The translations under genes and the position numbers were made by a program. Source: Planctomycetota bacterium (lineage in GTDB: Bacteria; Planctomycetota; J058). Taken from it: DNA of 64,000 nucleotides. The notes beneath the pieces were generated by a model that made no database searches, was not told where the DNA came from, and saw only the letters and a program-made list of their open reading frames with translations. The stretch is from positions 310,001-374,000 of the forward strand of contig JAMLIC010000003.1 in the NCBI GenBank assembly GCA_023954375.1, given 5' to 3'. Shown piece by piece: positions 42,022-52,091 of this stretch (the stretch's first letter is position 1; every line of letters begins with the position of its first letter).

Positions 42022-44136
42022 GTGAGCCCGGAGCCGCCGCAAGCCCAACCGCCGAGCCCGCCCCCTGCCGGACCCCCGGCGGAGACGCGGCGGCTCGACC
42101 GCCGGGCGCGCCGCAGCCTCGTGCGCCAGGGGCTCAGCGCCCGGCTCCTGACGACGTTCGCCCTGCTCCTGGCCGGCGTGAGCAGCCTCGTGTTCCTGGC
42201 CACGGGGCTCCTGATCCACCACACGACCACGCAGGCGCTCGAGCAGGAGCTGGCCCGGCACCTCGAGGCCGTGGCCGAGCTCGCCGCGGCCCGGCAGCTG
42301 ATCGGCACCTACACGGCCGCCGCGCTCCAGGGCTCGCCCCAGGCGCGCGCGTTCCTCGACGACGAGGCGCAGGCGGTCAGGCGCGCGGCGAAGGTCAGCG
42401 AGGTCACCGTGTTCGTCCTCGACGAGGAGGGCGAGGTGACGATCCTCGCCGCCACGCGCGCGGACCGCGCCGGGCGCGACCGGCTCCTCGGCCGGCTCCT
42501 CGCCGACGCGGTGGCGATCGAGGCCGCCGGGCGAGAGGGGAGGGCCGCCTCGTCGTCGCTCTACCGCGACCCGCTGGCGGCCAGCGACGGCGACGAGCGG
42601 CAGGTCCTCTCGAAGGCGGCCTACGCGCCGGTGACGGACGGGGACGGCCGCACGCTCGCCGTCGTCGGCGTCGAGCTGCCGGCGGACTTCAAGGCCGCGC
42701 GCGAGGCCGTGTTCATGCGCATCACCGTCCTGGGCGCGCTGGCGCTCGTGAGCGTGCTGGCCACGGCCGTGTTCATCGTCCGGCAGCGCGTCCACGTGCC
42801 GCTCTACCGCCTCGTGCGCGCCATGCAGGGCGACGGCGAGGAGGGCGCCCCGCGCAAGGCCAAGGTGCGCCACCCCGACGAGATCGGCGTCCTCACCGAG
42901 CACTACAACCGCATGGTCGACCGCCTGGCGGAGAAGGACGAGAAGCTGCGCGAGCTCTACGCCCGGGCCCGCGAGACGGCCGACTACCTGCAGGGCTACT
43001 CGAACCACCTCGTGGCCGGCGTGCCGTCGGGCGTCGTCGCCGTCGACACGAAGGGCGCGGTCACGGTGTGGAACCGCTCGGCCTGCCACATCCTGCGCAA
43101 GGAGGGGCGCGTGGGGGCGCCCGCGCGCGGGCAGCTCGGCCCGGCGCACCCGCTCCTGCGCGCGCTCGACGCGGCGCTCGCGGGCTCCATGACGGACCAG
43201 GCGCTGATCGTGCTCGACGACCCGGGCAGCGGCGAGGCACACGAGGACGACGACCCGACGCGCATGGTCGAGCTCACCTGCGCGCCGTTCCACGGCGGCA
43301 GGGGCGAGCTGCTCGGCGCCGTCGCGCTGGTGACCGACCGGACGGAGCTCGAGCGCTTCCGCCGCTCGGCCTCGCGCAACGAGCGCCTGGCGGCGATCGG
43401 CACGCTCGGCGCCGGCCTGGCCCACGAGATCAAGAACCCGCTCGGGGCGATCTCGGGCTTCGCCGAGCTGATCGAGCGCAAGGAGGGCGCCGACGCGGCG
43501 CGCCTCGCCGGGCGGCTGCGCGGCGAGGTCGAGGACCTCAACCGCTTCCTGGGCGAGTTCCTCGCCTTCGCCCGCGACGACACGATCCGGCGCGAGCCGC
43601 ACGACCTGCGCGAGCTCGTCCGCCGCGGGGTGACGACCGGCCTCCAGGGCGCCGGCCTCGACGCGGAGGCCGCCCAGCGGGCGATCGACGGCGAGGCGGT
43701 CGCCACGGCCGAGGGCGAGCTGAGGGTCGAGCTGGCCCTCCAGGAGCTGCCGCCCATGGCCGTCGACGGGCCGCTCCTGCGGGCGGCCTTCGCCAACCTG
43801 ACGCGCAACGCCGTCCAGGCCATGGGGGCGCGCGGAGGCGCGTTCACCGCGCGCCTCAGCCGCCTCGAGGACGTCGTGTTCCTGCGCTTCCGCGACCAGG
43901 GGCCCGGGATCCCCCTGGAGATCCGGGAGCGGGTCTTCGACCCGCTGTTCACGACCCGGGCCGAGGGCACGGGCCTCGGCCTGGCGATCACGCACAAGAC
44001 GGTCACCGCGCACGGCGGGAAGATCAGCGTCCGCGACGCCCCGGGGGGGGGCGCGGAGCTGGTGATCCGGCTGCCGTTCGTGGGGGCGGCGCAGGCGGCC
44101 CCGCACGAGGGGCAGCCCGCGCAGGTGGGGGGGTAG
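42022..44136 (+). CDS. NtrB-type membrane sensor histidine kinase
   Basis: 704 aa. TM1 at about 40-62, an extracytoplasmic sensor of about 170 residues, TM2 near 235-255, HAMP (RVHVPLYRLVRAMQG ... NRMVDRLAEK), then a PAS domain (VPSGVVAVDTKGAVTVWNRSA). The DHp H-box AHEIKNPLGAISGF carries the phospho-His near residue 468. The catalytic domain has N-box NLTRNAVQAMG, G1 DQGPGI and G2 GTGLGLAIT. It pairs with the adjacent sigma-54 response regulator. The signal is unknown. GTG start at 42022 follows a TACCCT -10 box by 8 bp. Confidence 0.92.
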   Translation: MSPEPPQAQPPSPPPAGPPAETRRLDRRARRSLVRQGLSARLLTTFALLLAGVSSLVFLATGLLIHHTTTQALEQELARHLEAVAELAAARQLIGTYTAAALQGSPQARAFLDDEAQAVRRAAKVSEVTVFVLDEEGEVTILAATRADRAGRDRLLGRLLADAVAIEAAGREGRAASSSLYRDPLAASDGDERQVLSKAAYAPVTDGDGRTLAVVGVELPADFKAAREAVFMRITVLGALALVSVLATAVFIVRQRVHVPLYRLVRAMQGDGEEGAPRKAKVRHPDEIGVLTEHYNRMVDRLAEKDEKLRELYARARETADYLQGYSNHLVAGVPSGVVAVDTKGAVTVWNRSACHILRKEGRVGAPARGQLGPAHPLLRALDAALAGSMTDQALIVLDDPGSGEAHEDDDPTRMVELTCAPFHGGRGELLGAVALVTDRTELERFRRSASRNERLAAIGTLGAGLAHEIKNPLGAISGFAELIERKEGADAARLAGRLRGEVEDLNRFLGEFLAFARDDTIRREPHDLRELVRRGVTTGLQGAGLDAEAAQRAIDGEAVATAEGELRVELALQELPPMAVDGPLLRAAFANLTRNAVQAMGARGGAFTARLSRLEDVVFLRFRDQGPGIPLEIRERVFDPLFTTRAEGTGLGLAITHKTVTAHGGKISVRDAPGGGAELVIRLPFVGAAQAAPHEGQPAQVGG

Positions 44137-44139
44137 CGA

Positions 44140-45527
<1,388 letters not shown>

Positions 45528-45531
<4 letters not shown>

Positions 45532-46442
45532 GGCGGCGGGGCGGAGGGGGGCTGGTCGTGGCGGCGGCGGTCGCGCTCGCCGCGTCGGGCTGGCTCCTCG
45601 TCCCCCCGGCGGCGGCGCAGGAGCGGCGCGAGCAGCGCACCCCGACCGAGCCCGAGCTCAAGGCGGCGCGCGACCGGGCGATGAACGCGTTCGGCTACGC
45701 CAACGCGCGCCTCGAGCGGGCGCGGCGCGAGTTCGAGGCGCAGCGCGCGCGGCGCGCGGCGCTCCTCGACGACCAGCGCCGGCTCTCGGCCGAGCCGGCG
45801 GGCTTCATGCGCGACCGCAACCTCGAGCGCGTGCGGCAGGAGCTGCGGCTCATGGCCGAGGACCTGCGCGCGGCGCAGCACCAGCTCGAGGACGCGCGCA
45901 GCGAGGAGCGCGTGCGCAAGCTGGAGCTGATCCGCGCCGCGTGGGCCTGGGTCGGGCGGCTGCTGGAGGTGGCCGACCGCGTGCACGACGAGCGGCCGCT
46001 CGACGCGCAGCGCCTGGCGAGCAAGGCGGCGGAGGAGCTCAGGCTGATCGAGGACCTCGAGCACGGCCTCGAGCCGGTGCCGGCGGTCGAGGTGCCGCCG
46101 CTCGAGGACCCGGCCGGGCTGCCGACGGAGCAGGTGACGCGGCTGCTCGGGCTGTTCATGGAGCTGGCCGAGCGGGCGGAGCAGCGGGCGCGCGACCTCG
46201 AGCCCGAGCGGGTGAAGCTCGACGAGCGCGTGCGGCGCCTCGACAAGCTGGTCAACGACCGCAAGGTCCGGGAGCTGAGCGAGCGCCTCGACAAGGCGCG
46301 CACCGACCTCGCGCAGGTGGCGGACCTCGTCGAGGCGGAGCAGTCCCGGGCAGGCGACTACCGGGCGCGCGTGAAGACGCTCGAGGTGGAGCTCGACGGG
46401 CGGCGCAAGGAGGGCGGCGGGCGGCCGGGGGAGCGGCGGTGA
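45528..46442 (+). CDS. Exported coiled-coil protein, first of a tandem pair
   Basis: 304 aa. Signal peptide (1-27, LLVPPAAAQ), then almost continuous charged heptad-rich helices (RLERARREFEAQRARRAALL; LEPERVKLDERVRRLDKLV). A conserved patch AAEELRLIEDLEHGL is shared with the next gene. GTG overlaps the response regulator stop (GTGA), so it is translationally coupled to the NtrBC pair and may be part of the sensed or regulated envelope function. Confidence 0.72.
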
Positions 46443-47275
46443 CCCGGGCCGCGCTGGCCGCGCTGCTCCTGGTCGGGCTCGCCGCGCTCGCGCGCGCGCA
46501 GGACCCGGCGCCGGCGCTCAAGGCGGCGCGCGACGCGGCGCACACGGCCTGGACAGCGGCCGAGGTGGCGGTGCGCGGCGCGCGGGCGCGCGCGGCGGAG
46601 GCGCGCGCCCGCTACCAGGCCGAGGTCGCGCGCGAGCGCGACCTCGACCAGGCGCCCTGGTGGCTGCCGCGCGTCCTCGTCGACGCCCGGCGCGCGGCGA
46701 TCCGGGCGGCGGAGCACGAGGCGTCGGCGCAGGTGGTCGAGGCCGAGCAGCGCCTGCAGAGCGCGGTCGCCTGGGAGCGGGTGGCGCGCCTGGCGCTCCT
46801 GGCGGCCGCGCAGGACTGGGCGGTGCATCTGCTGGAGGTGGGCGGCGAGGCGGCGGAGGAGCTGCGGCTGATCCAGGGGCTGGCCGCGGGGGTGGACCTG
46901 CGCCCCCCCGACGGGGCGCCGCTCGACGTGCCGCGCCTGGCGAGCATGTCGGCGGCCGACCTCGAGCGCCTGGCCCTGTGCTTCGAGGACCTGGCGCGGG
47001 AGGCCGACCGCCGCGGCCAGGCCGTGGCGCGGCTCCAGGCGCGGGCGGAGCGGCTGGTGCGGTCGCTCGAGCGGCGCGTCGGCCAGTCGGCGGCCGGCGT
47101 GGAGGAGCCGCTCGTCCGCGAGCGCGCCCGGCGCGACCGGCTCGTCGCCTGGCGCGAGGGCGAGCGGAGGCTGGCGGCGGGCTACCGCGACCACGTCCGC
47201 GCGGTCGAGGCGGCGCAGCGCCGGGCCGAGGCCCGCGAGCGGGCGGCACAAGTCTCGCCGCCGGAGCGCCGATGA
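46439..47275 (+). CDS. Exported coiled-coil protein, second of a tandem pair
   Basis: 278 aa. Signal peptide (LAALLLVGLAALARAQ), then Arg/Ala-rich helices. It is a divergent paralogue of the preceding protein, sharing GGEAAEELRLIQGL and the spacing of the following helical blocks. GTG overlaps the preceding stop. The function is unknown, perhaps a periplasmic partner of the NtrB sensor. Confidence 0.7.
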   Translation: MTRAALAALLLVGLAALARAQDPAPALKAARDAAHTAWTAAEVAVRGARARAAEARARYQAEVARERDLDQAPWWLPRVLVDARRAAIRAAEHEASAQVVEAEQRLQSAVAWERVARLALLAAAQDWAVHLLEVGGEAAEELRLIQGLAAGVDLRPPDGAPLDVPRLASMSAADLERLALCFEDLAREADRRGQAVARLQARAERLVRSLERRVGQSAAGVEEPLVRERARRDRLVAWREGERRLAAGYRDHVRAVEAAQRRAEARERAAQVSPPERR

Positions 47276-47323
47276 ATGGGAGCGGTCGTCGTCGCGACCC
47301 TGACTCCCCCGGCCGGGCGCCGC

Positions 47324-47352
47324 TCGATGCGGTCGGTTCCACCGGGTATGCT
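47324..47352 (+). promoter_or_regulatory. Candidate promoter of TPR lipoprotein 1
   Basis: TCGATG, a 17-bp spacer and TATGCT. The promoter of the next TPR lipoprotein has the same -10 and spacing (TGGATG-N17-TATGCT). Confidence 0.5.
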
Positions 47353-47379
47353 TTGCGGCTCACGCGGAGAGGACGAGGC

Positions 47380-47955
47380 ATGCGGCTGCAGATCGCGCTG
47401 ATGCTCGGGCTCGTCACCGGCGGCCTCGCCGGCTGCTCGTCGCTCGACGCGCCCGTGCTGACGGAGGACGGGCGCTCGCTCGATCCCCTCGAGGCGCGGC
47501 GCGAGGCCACGGCGCGCCTGGCCCACGGCGACCGCCTCCTCCGCGAGGCGCGCCGCACCGGCGGCCGGCTCGACCCGGCGATCCGCGCCTACCAGTCCGC
47601 CCTGGCGCTCGATCCGCTCCTCGCCGACGCCCACCTGCGGCTGGCGCACTGCTACTACCTCGCCCGGGAGCCGGAGCTCGAGCACTCCGAGTATCTCAAG
47701 TGCCTGGCGATCCACCCCGGCCACGTCGAGGCGCTGGAGCGCCTGGGCCACGCCCGCCTGGCCCAGGACGACCTGCTCGGCGCGCGCGAGGCTTACGAGC
47801 GGGTCCTGGCGATCGAGCCCCGCCACGAGGTCGTGCTGTTCAACCTGCACTTCGTGGAGAGCGACCTCGGCGACGACGCCCGGGCCCGGGCGCTGCTCGA
47901 GCAGGTCCACGACCTCGCGCGCGAGCGCCGGCCGGACCTGATCGCCTCCGATTAG
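47380..47955 (+). CDS. TPR-repeat lipoprotein 1
   Basis: 191 aa. Lipoprotein signal with lipobox LAGC (Cys19), then about three TPR units (AIRAYQSALALDPLLADAHL; CLAIHPGHVEALERLGHARL; AREAYERVLAIEPRHEVVLF). It is paralogous to the next gene. ATG 47380 is preceded by GAGAGGACGAGG. It is likely a membrane-attached scaffold. Confidence 0.82.
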   Translation: MRLQIALMLGLVTGGLAGCSSLDAPVLTEDGRSLDPLEARREATARLAHGDRLLREARRTGGRLDPAIRAYQSALALDPLLADAHLRLAHCYYLAREPELEHSEYLKCLAIHPGHVEALERLGHARLAQDDLLGAREAYERVLAIEPRHEVVLFNLHFVESDLGDDARARALLEQVHDLARERRPDLIASD

Positions 47956-48072
47956 GCCGGGGTCCCGCCGCTCGCCCTCTGGCCACGACCCGTCGCCCGG
48001 CAGCGCCGATCACGGAGCGCATCACTCCGCGCGGCGACATAACCCCTTGTCCGGGGCGTCCAGGCGCTCACC

Positions 48073-48101
48073 TGGATGCGCCCAGGCGACGGGGCTATGC
48101 T
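48073..48101 (+). promoter_or_regulatory. Candidate promoter of TPR lipoprotein 2
   Basis: TGGATG, a 17-bp spacer and TATGCT. Transcription would start near 48108, after the ATG at 48105 and before the G10 tract and the TTG at 48135. Confidence 0.5.
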
Positions 48102-48134
48102 TCAATGCTCGACCCCGGGGAAGGGGGGGGGGCC

Positions 48135-48839
48135 TTGACCGCGAACCGCTCATCACTCGCTCGACCGGCGCCCGCGCTGGTGCTGACGACGCTCTCCCTC
48201 CTCGCGGGCTGCGTGGCGGGGCCGGAGACCGGTCAGGCTCGCGCCCCCGGGCACGGCGCCCCGAAGGTCGCGGTCGACGTGGAGGACGACGACAACCTCC
48301 CGGTCGTGCCCACGACCGACCCCGAGCGGACCCGGATCGCCCGCGAGATGTACCTGCGCGGCGTGCGCCTCCTCTCGGGCAGCCCCCGCATCGACGAGGC
48401 GATCCGGGAGTTCCAGCAGTCGCTGGAGATCGACCCGCTCTTCTACCGGGCGCACTTCAAGCTGGGGATCTGCTACTACATGAAGGGGCAGTACCCGCTG
48501 GAGATCAACGAGTACAAGAAGTGCCTGGCGATCAACCCGCAGTACGTGCCCGCGTGGCTGAACCTGGGCCACGCCTACCTGGCGCGTGACGGCCTCGAGC
48601 AGGCGCGCGCCGCCTACGAGCGGGTGCTGGAGATCAACCCGCACCACGCCGTGGCCCTCTACAACAAGGCGCTGATCGAGTTCGACCTGCACAACGAGCC
48701 CGAGTCGCGCCGGCTGTTCGAGCAGTTCCTCCACGTGGACGGCGAGGGGGAGATGGGCGAGCGGGCGCGGCAGTACCTGTCGGAGCTGCAGCGGCGCGAG
48801 GTGCCCGCGCCGCCGCCGGCGCGGCGGGCGGGGGGGTAG
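48135..48839 (+). CDS. TPR-repeat lipoprotein 2
   Basis: 234 aa from TTG 48135. Lipobox LLAGC, an acidic linker (VDVEDDDNLPVV), then three to four TPR units (AIREFQQSLEIDPLFYRAHF; CLAINPQYVPAWLNLGHAYL; ARAAYERVLEINPHHAVALY). An upstream ATG at 48105 is in frame but lies before the predicted transcription start. A G10 tract (48123-48132) sits between. It is a tandem paralogue of the previous gene. Confidence 0.82.
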   Translation: MTANRSSLARPAPALVLTTLSLLAGCVAGPETGQARAPGHGAPKVAVDVEDDDNLPVVPTTDPERTRIAREMYLRGVRLLSGSPRIDEAIREFQQSLEIDPLFYRAHFKLGICYYMKGQYPLEINEYKKCLAINPQYVPAWLNLGHAYLARDGLEQARAAYERVLEINPHHAVALYNKALIEFDLHNEPESRRLFEQFLHVDGEGEMGERARQYLSELQRREVPAPPPARRAGG

Positions 48840-49023
48840 CGATGACGGCTTTCTGGCTGTGGCACCGCTCCCCATGCCGGATTCCTGGCGGGGACAACCG
48901 GGAGGTCGCCTGGTGAGGGAGACCGCACGAGTTGCCGGCGAAGACGTTGCGAACGAGGGCGCTCCGGCCGCGCCTGGAACGGGATTCGTTCTGTCCAGGC
49001 GGGGTTGGAGGTCCGTCGAGCCG

Positions 49024-49911
49024 ATGGCGCATCGCGTCCTGACCACCGCCGCGACGGTCGTGCTGCCGGCCATCCTGCTGGCGCCGCTGGCAGCGCCGAC
49101 GGCCCGGGCCGGCGAGCCGCCGGCGCTGCCCGCTCCGCGGGGGGCGGACGGCGGGCTCAAGGCCGAGCCCCGCTGGCCGGCCGAGCTCCAGCACCGCAAC
49201 GCCCGCTACGCCTCGCTGACGCGCGTCGACGACTCCGAGGGCGACCTCCGCGTGCGGCTCATGGCGCACCTGCAGACGGCCCGGGTCGACGACCGCCTGG
49301 GCGATTTCGAGGAGGTGCGCCGCAAGCGCGCCGCCGAGCACGTCCCGCCGCGGGCGATCCTCTACGCGCAGGTCCGCCGCGAGGGCGACCTGGACGGCGA
49401 CACGCGCGAGGAGGTCCTGGCCTCGATCCGCAACGAGCGGCGCTTCGCCGAGACCCGCCGGTTCCGCGACCTCGGCGGGGACTCCGAGCAGCTGGCGATC
49501 CACCGCCGGGCCGTGCGCGAGCGCCGCATCGAGCAGGAGGACCGGATCGTCCACGCGACGGAGCGCCAGACGCGCCTGCCGATCATCGATCGGCGCGACG
49601 ACGAGGCGGCGGTCGACCGGCGGGCGACCCCCCGCGACCTGGAGCGCGTGGACGAGCACGACTTCGAGAAGCTCGAGGACCGGGACCGGGGGCTCGGCGG
49701 GGACGAGGACCGCTGGAACCGCACTCGTGACATGGACGATCGCGACGACCGCGACCGCGGCGGGCGCGAGGACCGCGACGAGGACCGCGACCTCGACCGG
49801 ATCGAGGAGGCCAACGAGAAGTCGGCCGACCTGCGCCAGGACCGCCTCCTCGAGCGCCAGCAGGAGCTGCAGAACGAGCGCGAGGAGGCGAACGCGCCGG
49901 GCGGCTCGTAG
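49024..49911 (+). CDS. Exported Asp/Arg-rich protein
   Basis: 295 aa from ATG 49024, with a signal peptide (VVLPAILLAPLAAPTARA). The mature protein is strongly mixed-charge. Its C-terminal 100 residues contain runs such as DDRDDRDRGGREDRDEDRDL, with almost only D, E and R. Such zwitterionic low-complexity tails tend to be disordered or form condensates and may bind metals. The ORF opens earlier, at 48859, but the signal peptide supports 49024. I recognise no family. Confidence 0.65.
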   Translation: MAHRVLTTAATVVLPAILLAPLAAPTARAGEPPALPAPRGADGGLKAEPRWPAELQHRNARYASLTRVDDSEGDLRVRLMAHLQTARVDDRLGDFEEVRRKRAAEHVPPRAILYAQVRREGDLDGDTREEVLASIRNERRFAETRRFRDLGGDSEQLAIHRRAVRERRIEQEDRIVHATERQTRLPIIDRRDDEAAVDRRATPRDLERVDEHDFEKLEDRDRGLGGDEDRWNRTRDMDDRDDRDRGGREDRDEDRDLDRIEEANEKSADLRQDRLLERQQELQNEREEANAPGGS

Positions 49912-49938
49912 GCCGGCCGAAGAGCGTTCGCGACGGCG

Positions 49939-49963
49939 GCGGGAGGGCGAACGGCCCTCCCGC
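49939..49963. terminator. Bidirectional terminator hairpin
   Basis: GCGGGAGGGC-GAACG-GCCCTCCCGC, a perfect 10-bp stem between two convergent genes (49911 and 49984). Confidence 0.6.
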
Positions 49964-49983
49964 ACGCGTTCCGGACCGCCCGC

Positions 49984-51267
49984 TCAGGACGCGGCGGGGG
50001 GCGCCGGAGGCGGGGACGCGGGCTCGGGCTCGGGCGCGACGTCGGCCGCCGCCGCAGCAGCGGCCGCCGCGTCGAGCCCGCGCAGCTCCTCGTCGACCTT
50101 CGCCAGCCGCTCGTGGAGCTCGAGCACGCGCCCCTCGAGGAAGCGGATCTCGTCCTCGAGCGCCCGGTGGGTGCGCCGGTACTCGTAGAGGCGGGTCCGC
50201 GTGACGTAGAGCCCGCGGGCGATCCGGGCGCTCCGGTCGTCCTCGAGCCACTCGCCCAGCTTGAACGCCCGGTACGCGGCGAAGGCCGCCGTCGGCCCGA
50301 CGATCGAGAGCATGTGCAGGTCGATCTTGCCCTCGATCAGGCGCTCGTGGAGCGAGCGCCCCTGCTCGACGAGGCGCCGGTGGGCGGCCGCGACCTGCTC
50401 GTCGCCGGCCGCGGCGGCGCCCAGGACGAGGCGCACGAAGTAGCGCTCGGCCGGGGCGGCGTCGCCGAGGGCCAGGACGGCCAGCCGGTCGCAGAGGAGG
50501 TGCTGGCGCAGGCCGACGACCAGGTTCGTCTTGCGGATCATCTGGTCGTTGACGCTGCGGGCCAGCTCGATCCCGCGCGAGATCGTGTTGCCGATCGCCG
50601 GGAGCATGCCCAGGCCGCGGGCGATCAGCCCGCTCATGCTGGGCATCTTGTCCAGCACCTCCATGAGGCGGTGGAAGGCGAAGATCCGCAGGTTGCCGAA
50701 GAACACGTGGCCCAGGGTGGTCGCCAGGACGAAGCGGGCCTCGTCGTCGTCGAGGCCGGCGAGCGCCATGTGGTCGAGGACGACGAACGGCTCCTTGCAG
50801 CCGAGCACGCGGGCGCCGCCGCTCGAGGAGAGGTAGAGCGGCACGTCGCGCTCGACGTCCCAGGCGCGCAGCGCGGCGTCGCGCCAGCCGAGGAGGCGGT
50901 CCCAGGGCCCGCCCTCGACGACGCGGTAATGGTTGGCGTCGGAGAAGCCGCGGAAGGTGGCGTCGAGCTGCGAGAGGAGCGCCTCGCTGCCGGGGAAGCC
51001 GTCGATGATCCGCTGGGCGACGGCGACCAGCCAGCTCTGCTCCTCCGCCTCCTCGAAGTTGAACGGGTCGAGGTCGGGGAAGCGGCCCGCCCCGGCGCCG
51101 GGCACGGGCCCGTCCGGGAAGAGCGCCTCGACGCGCGTGCGCCGCTTCTCCTCGAGCATGCTCCGGCGCTGCTCGAGCCCCTCGAGGACCCGCACACGCT
51201 CGGCCAGGAGCTCCGCCCGACGATCGGTCGGCTCGCCGGAGATCGCGCGCTTCAGCGATTCGAACAC
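49984..51267 (-). CDS. M48-like protein with lost zinc site (pseudopeptidase)
   Basis: 427 aa. The middle resembles the Zn-peptidase M48 core (VVLDHMALAGLDDDEARFVLATTLGHVFFGN), but HExxH is replaced by TLGHV. The downstream E-x-x-x-D region reads HLLCDRLAVLALGD, with the metal-binding Glu lost. Residues 200-240 are hydrophobic or helical (LIARGLGMLPAIGN). The ends are coiled-coil, with an Ala/Pro tail. It has probably become a binding or scaffold protein. It is divergent from the triplicated peptide genes. Confidence 0.65.
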   Translation of the reverse strand: MFESLKRAISGEPTDRRAELLAERVRVLEGLEQRRSMLEEKRRTRVEALFPDGPVPGAGAGRFPDLDPFNFEEAEEQSWLVAVAQRIIDGFPGSEALLSQLDATFRGFSDANHYRVVEGGPWDRLLGWRDAALRAWDVERDVPLYLSSSGGARVLGCKEPFVVLDHMALAGLDDDEARFVLATTLGHVFFGNLRIFAFHRLMEVLDKMPSMSGLIARGLGMLPAIGNTISRGIELARSVNDQMIRKTNLVVGLRQHLLCDRLAVLALGDAAPAERYFVRLVLGAAAAGDEQVAAAHRRLVEQGRSLHERLIEGKIDLHMLSIVGPTAAFAAYRAFKLGEWLEDDRSARIARGLYVTRTRLYEYRRTHRALEDEIRFLEGRVLELHERLAKVDEELRGLDAAAAAAAAADVAPEPEPASPPPAPPAAS

Positions 51268-51334
51268 CGGGCCCTCCCCGCGTCACGACCTTGACCCGCC
51301 ATGGTGAGCAGCGCAAGGCTGCGGGCCCCCCTGA

Positions 51335-51360
51335 GCGGAAGCGCTCGCCGGAGCTGTCGC
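51335..51360. promoter_or_regulatory. Upstream dyad, unit 1
   Basis: GCG-N2-AGC-N10-GCT-N2-CGC, centred 67.5 bp upstream of the -24 GG. This is the position expected for an NtrC-type enhancer site. Confidence 0.5.
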
Positions 51361-51413
51361 CGCACGGACACGCTCGAGGCGCAAATTCGTTCGTCGTTCA
51401 GGAGTTGCGGTAA

Positions 51414-51429
51414 TGGCCCAGGAGGTGCG
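51414..51429 (+). promoter_or_regulatory. Candidate sigma-54 promoter, unit 1
   Basis: TGGCCC-AGGAG-GTGCG: the GG and GC dinucleotides are exactly 10 bp apart, as in -24/-12 promoters (consensus TGGCAC-N5-TTGCW). Confidence 0.45.
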
Positions 51430-51470
51430 GTAGAGCCCACCGAACCCCACGAACACCGGAGCCGAGAGCC

Positions 51471-51647
51471 ATGAAGAAGATCGTCGCCGCCCTCCTCGTC
51501 GCCGTCAGCGTCTCGGGCCTCAACGTCTTCGCCTGCGGCGGCATGACCCAGATCGACCCGCCCTCGCTCATGCTCCAGACCGGCCCCTCCGAGCAGCCCC
51601 TCGAGAGCATCCTCGACGAGATCAGCGAGGTCCTCGTCATCTGCTAG
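51471..51647 (+). CDS. 58-aa secreted or lipoprotein-like peptide, copy 1
   Basis: The N-terminus MKKIVAALLVAVSVSG is a signal sequence ending NVFAC, an atypical lipobox with Cys22. The mature 37-residue peptide is acidic and ends in Cys58 (SEVLVIC), the last residue. Copies 1-3 are identical at DNA level across all 177 bp, pointing to recent duplication or gene conversion. Its own candidate sigma-54 promoter, GGAGCC ribosome-binding site and terminator make it a complete unit. The longer reverse-strand ORF here is an artefact. I recognise no family. It could be a lipopeptide, a signalling peptide or a precursor for modification. Confidence 0.7.
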   Translation: MKKIVAALLVAVSVSGLNVFACGGMTQIDPPSLMLQTGPSEQPLESILDEISEVLVIC

Positions 51648-51679
51648 CCGTCCTCACCACGAAGACGGTCTCCGCGCGC

Positions 51680-51711
51680 AGCCGGCCCCCTCGGGCCGGC
51701 TGCCGTCGTTT
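51680..51711 (+). terminator. Intrinsic terminator, unit 1
   Basis: AGCCGGCCC-CCTC-GGGCCGGCT stem followed by GCCGTCGTTT. Confidence 0.65.
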
Positions 51712-51745
51712 CCTCGCAGCCAGCCCCCTGGCGCCGTCACCGGTG

Positions 51746-51773
51746 GGCGGAAGCGCTCACGCGCGCTGTCGCC
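51746..51773. promoter_or_regulatory. Upstream dyad, unit 2
   Basis: GGCG-N2-AGCGC-N6-GCGCT-N2-CGCC, again centred 67.5 bp upstream of the -24 GG. Confidence 0.5.
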
Positions 51774-51825
51774 AGGCGGACACCACTGGAGAGCAAGTTC
51801 TCTCGGCGATCACGGGTTACGGCGT

Positions 51826-51841
51826 TGGCCCAGGAGGTGCG
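51826..51841 (+). promoter_or_regulatory. Candidate sigma-54 promoter, unit 2
   Basis: TGGCCC-AGGAG-GTGCG with exact GG-N10-GC spacing. The predicted leader is about 30 nt. Confidence 0.45.
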
Positions 51842-51882
51842 ATAGAGCCCACCGAACCCCACGAACACCGGAGCCGAGAGCC

Positions 51883-52059
51883 ATGAAGAAGATCGTCGCC
51901 GCCCTCCTCGTCGCCGTCAGCGTCTCGGGCCTCAACGTCTTCGCCTGCGGCGGCATGACCCAGATCGACCCGCCCTCGCTCATGCTCCAGACCGGCCCCT
52001 CCGAGCAGCCCCTCGAGAGCATCCTCGACGAGATCAGCGAGGTCCTCGTCATCTGCTAG
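51883..52059 (+). CDS. 58-aa secreted or lipoprotein-like peptide, copy 2
   Basis: Coding sequence identical to copy 1, with the same signal (hydrophobic residues 4-20), Cys22 at the predicted processing site and terminal Cys58. Third-codon positions are also unchanged, so there has been no time for drift since duplication. Confidence 0.7.
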   Translation: MKKIVAALLVAVSVSGLNVFACGGMTQIDPPSLMLQTGPSEQPLESILDEISEVLVIC

Positions 52060-52091
52060 CCGTCCTCACCACGAAGACGGTCTCCGCGCGC

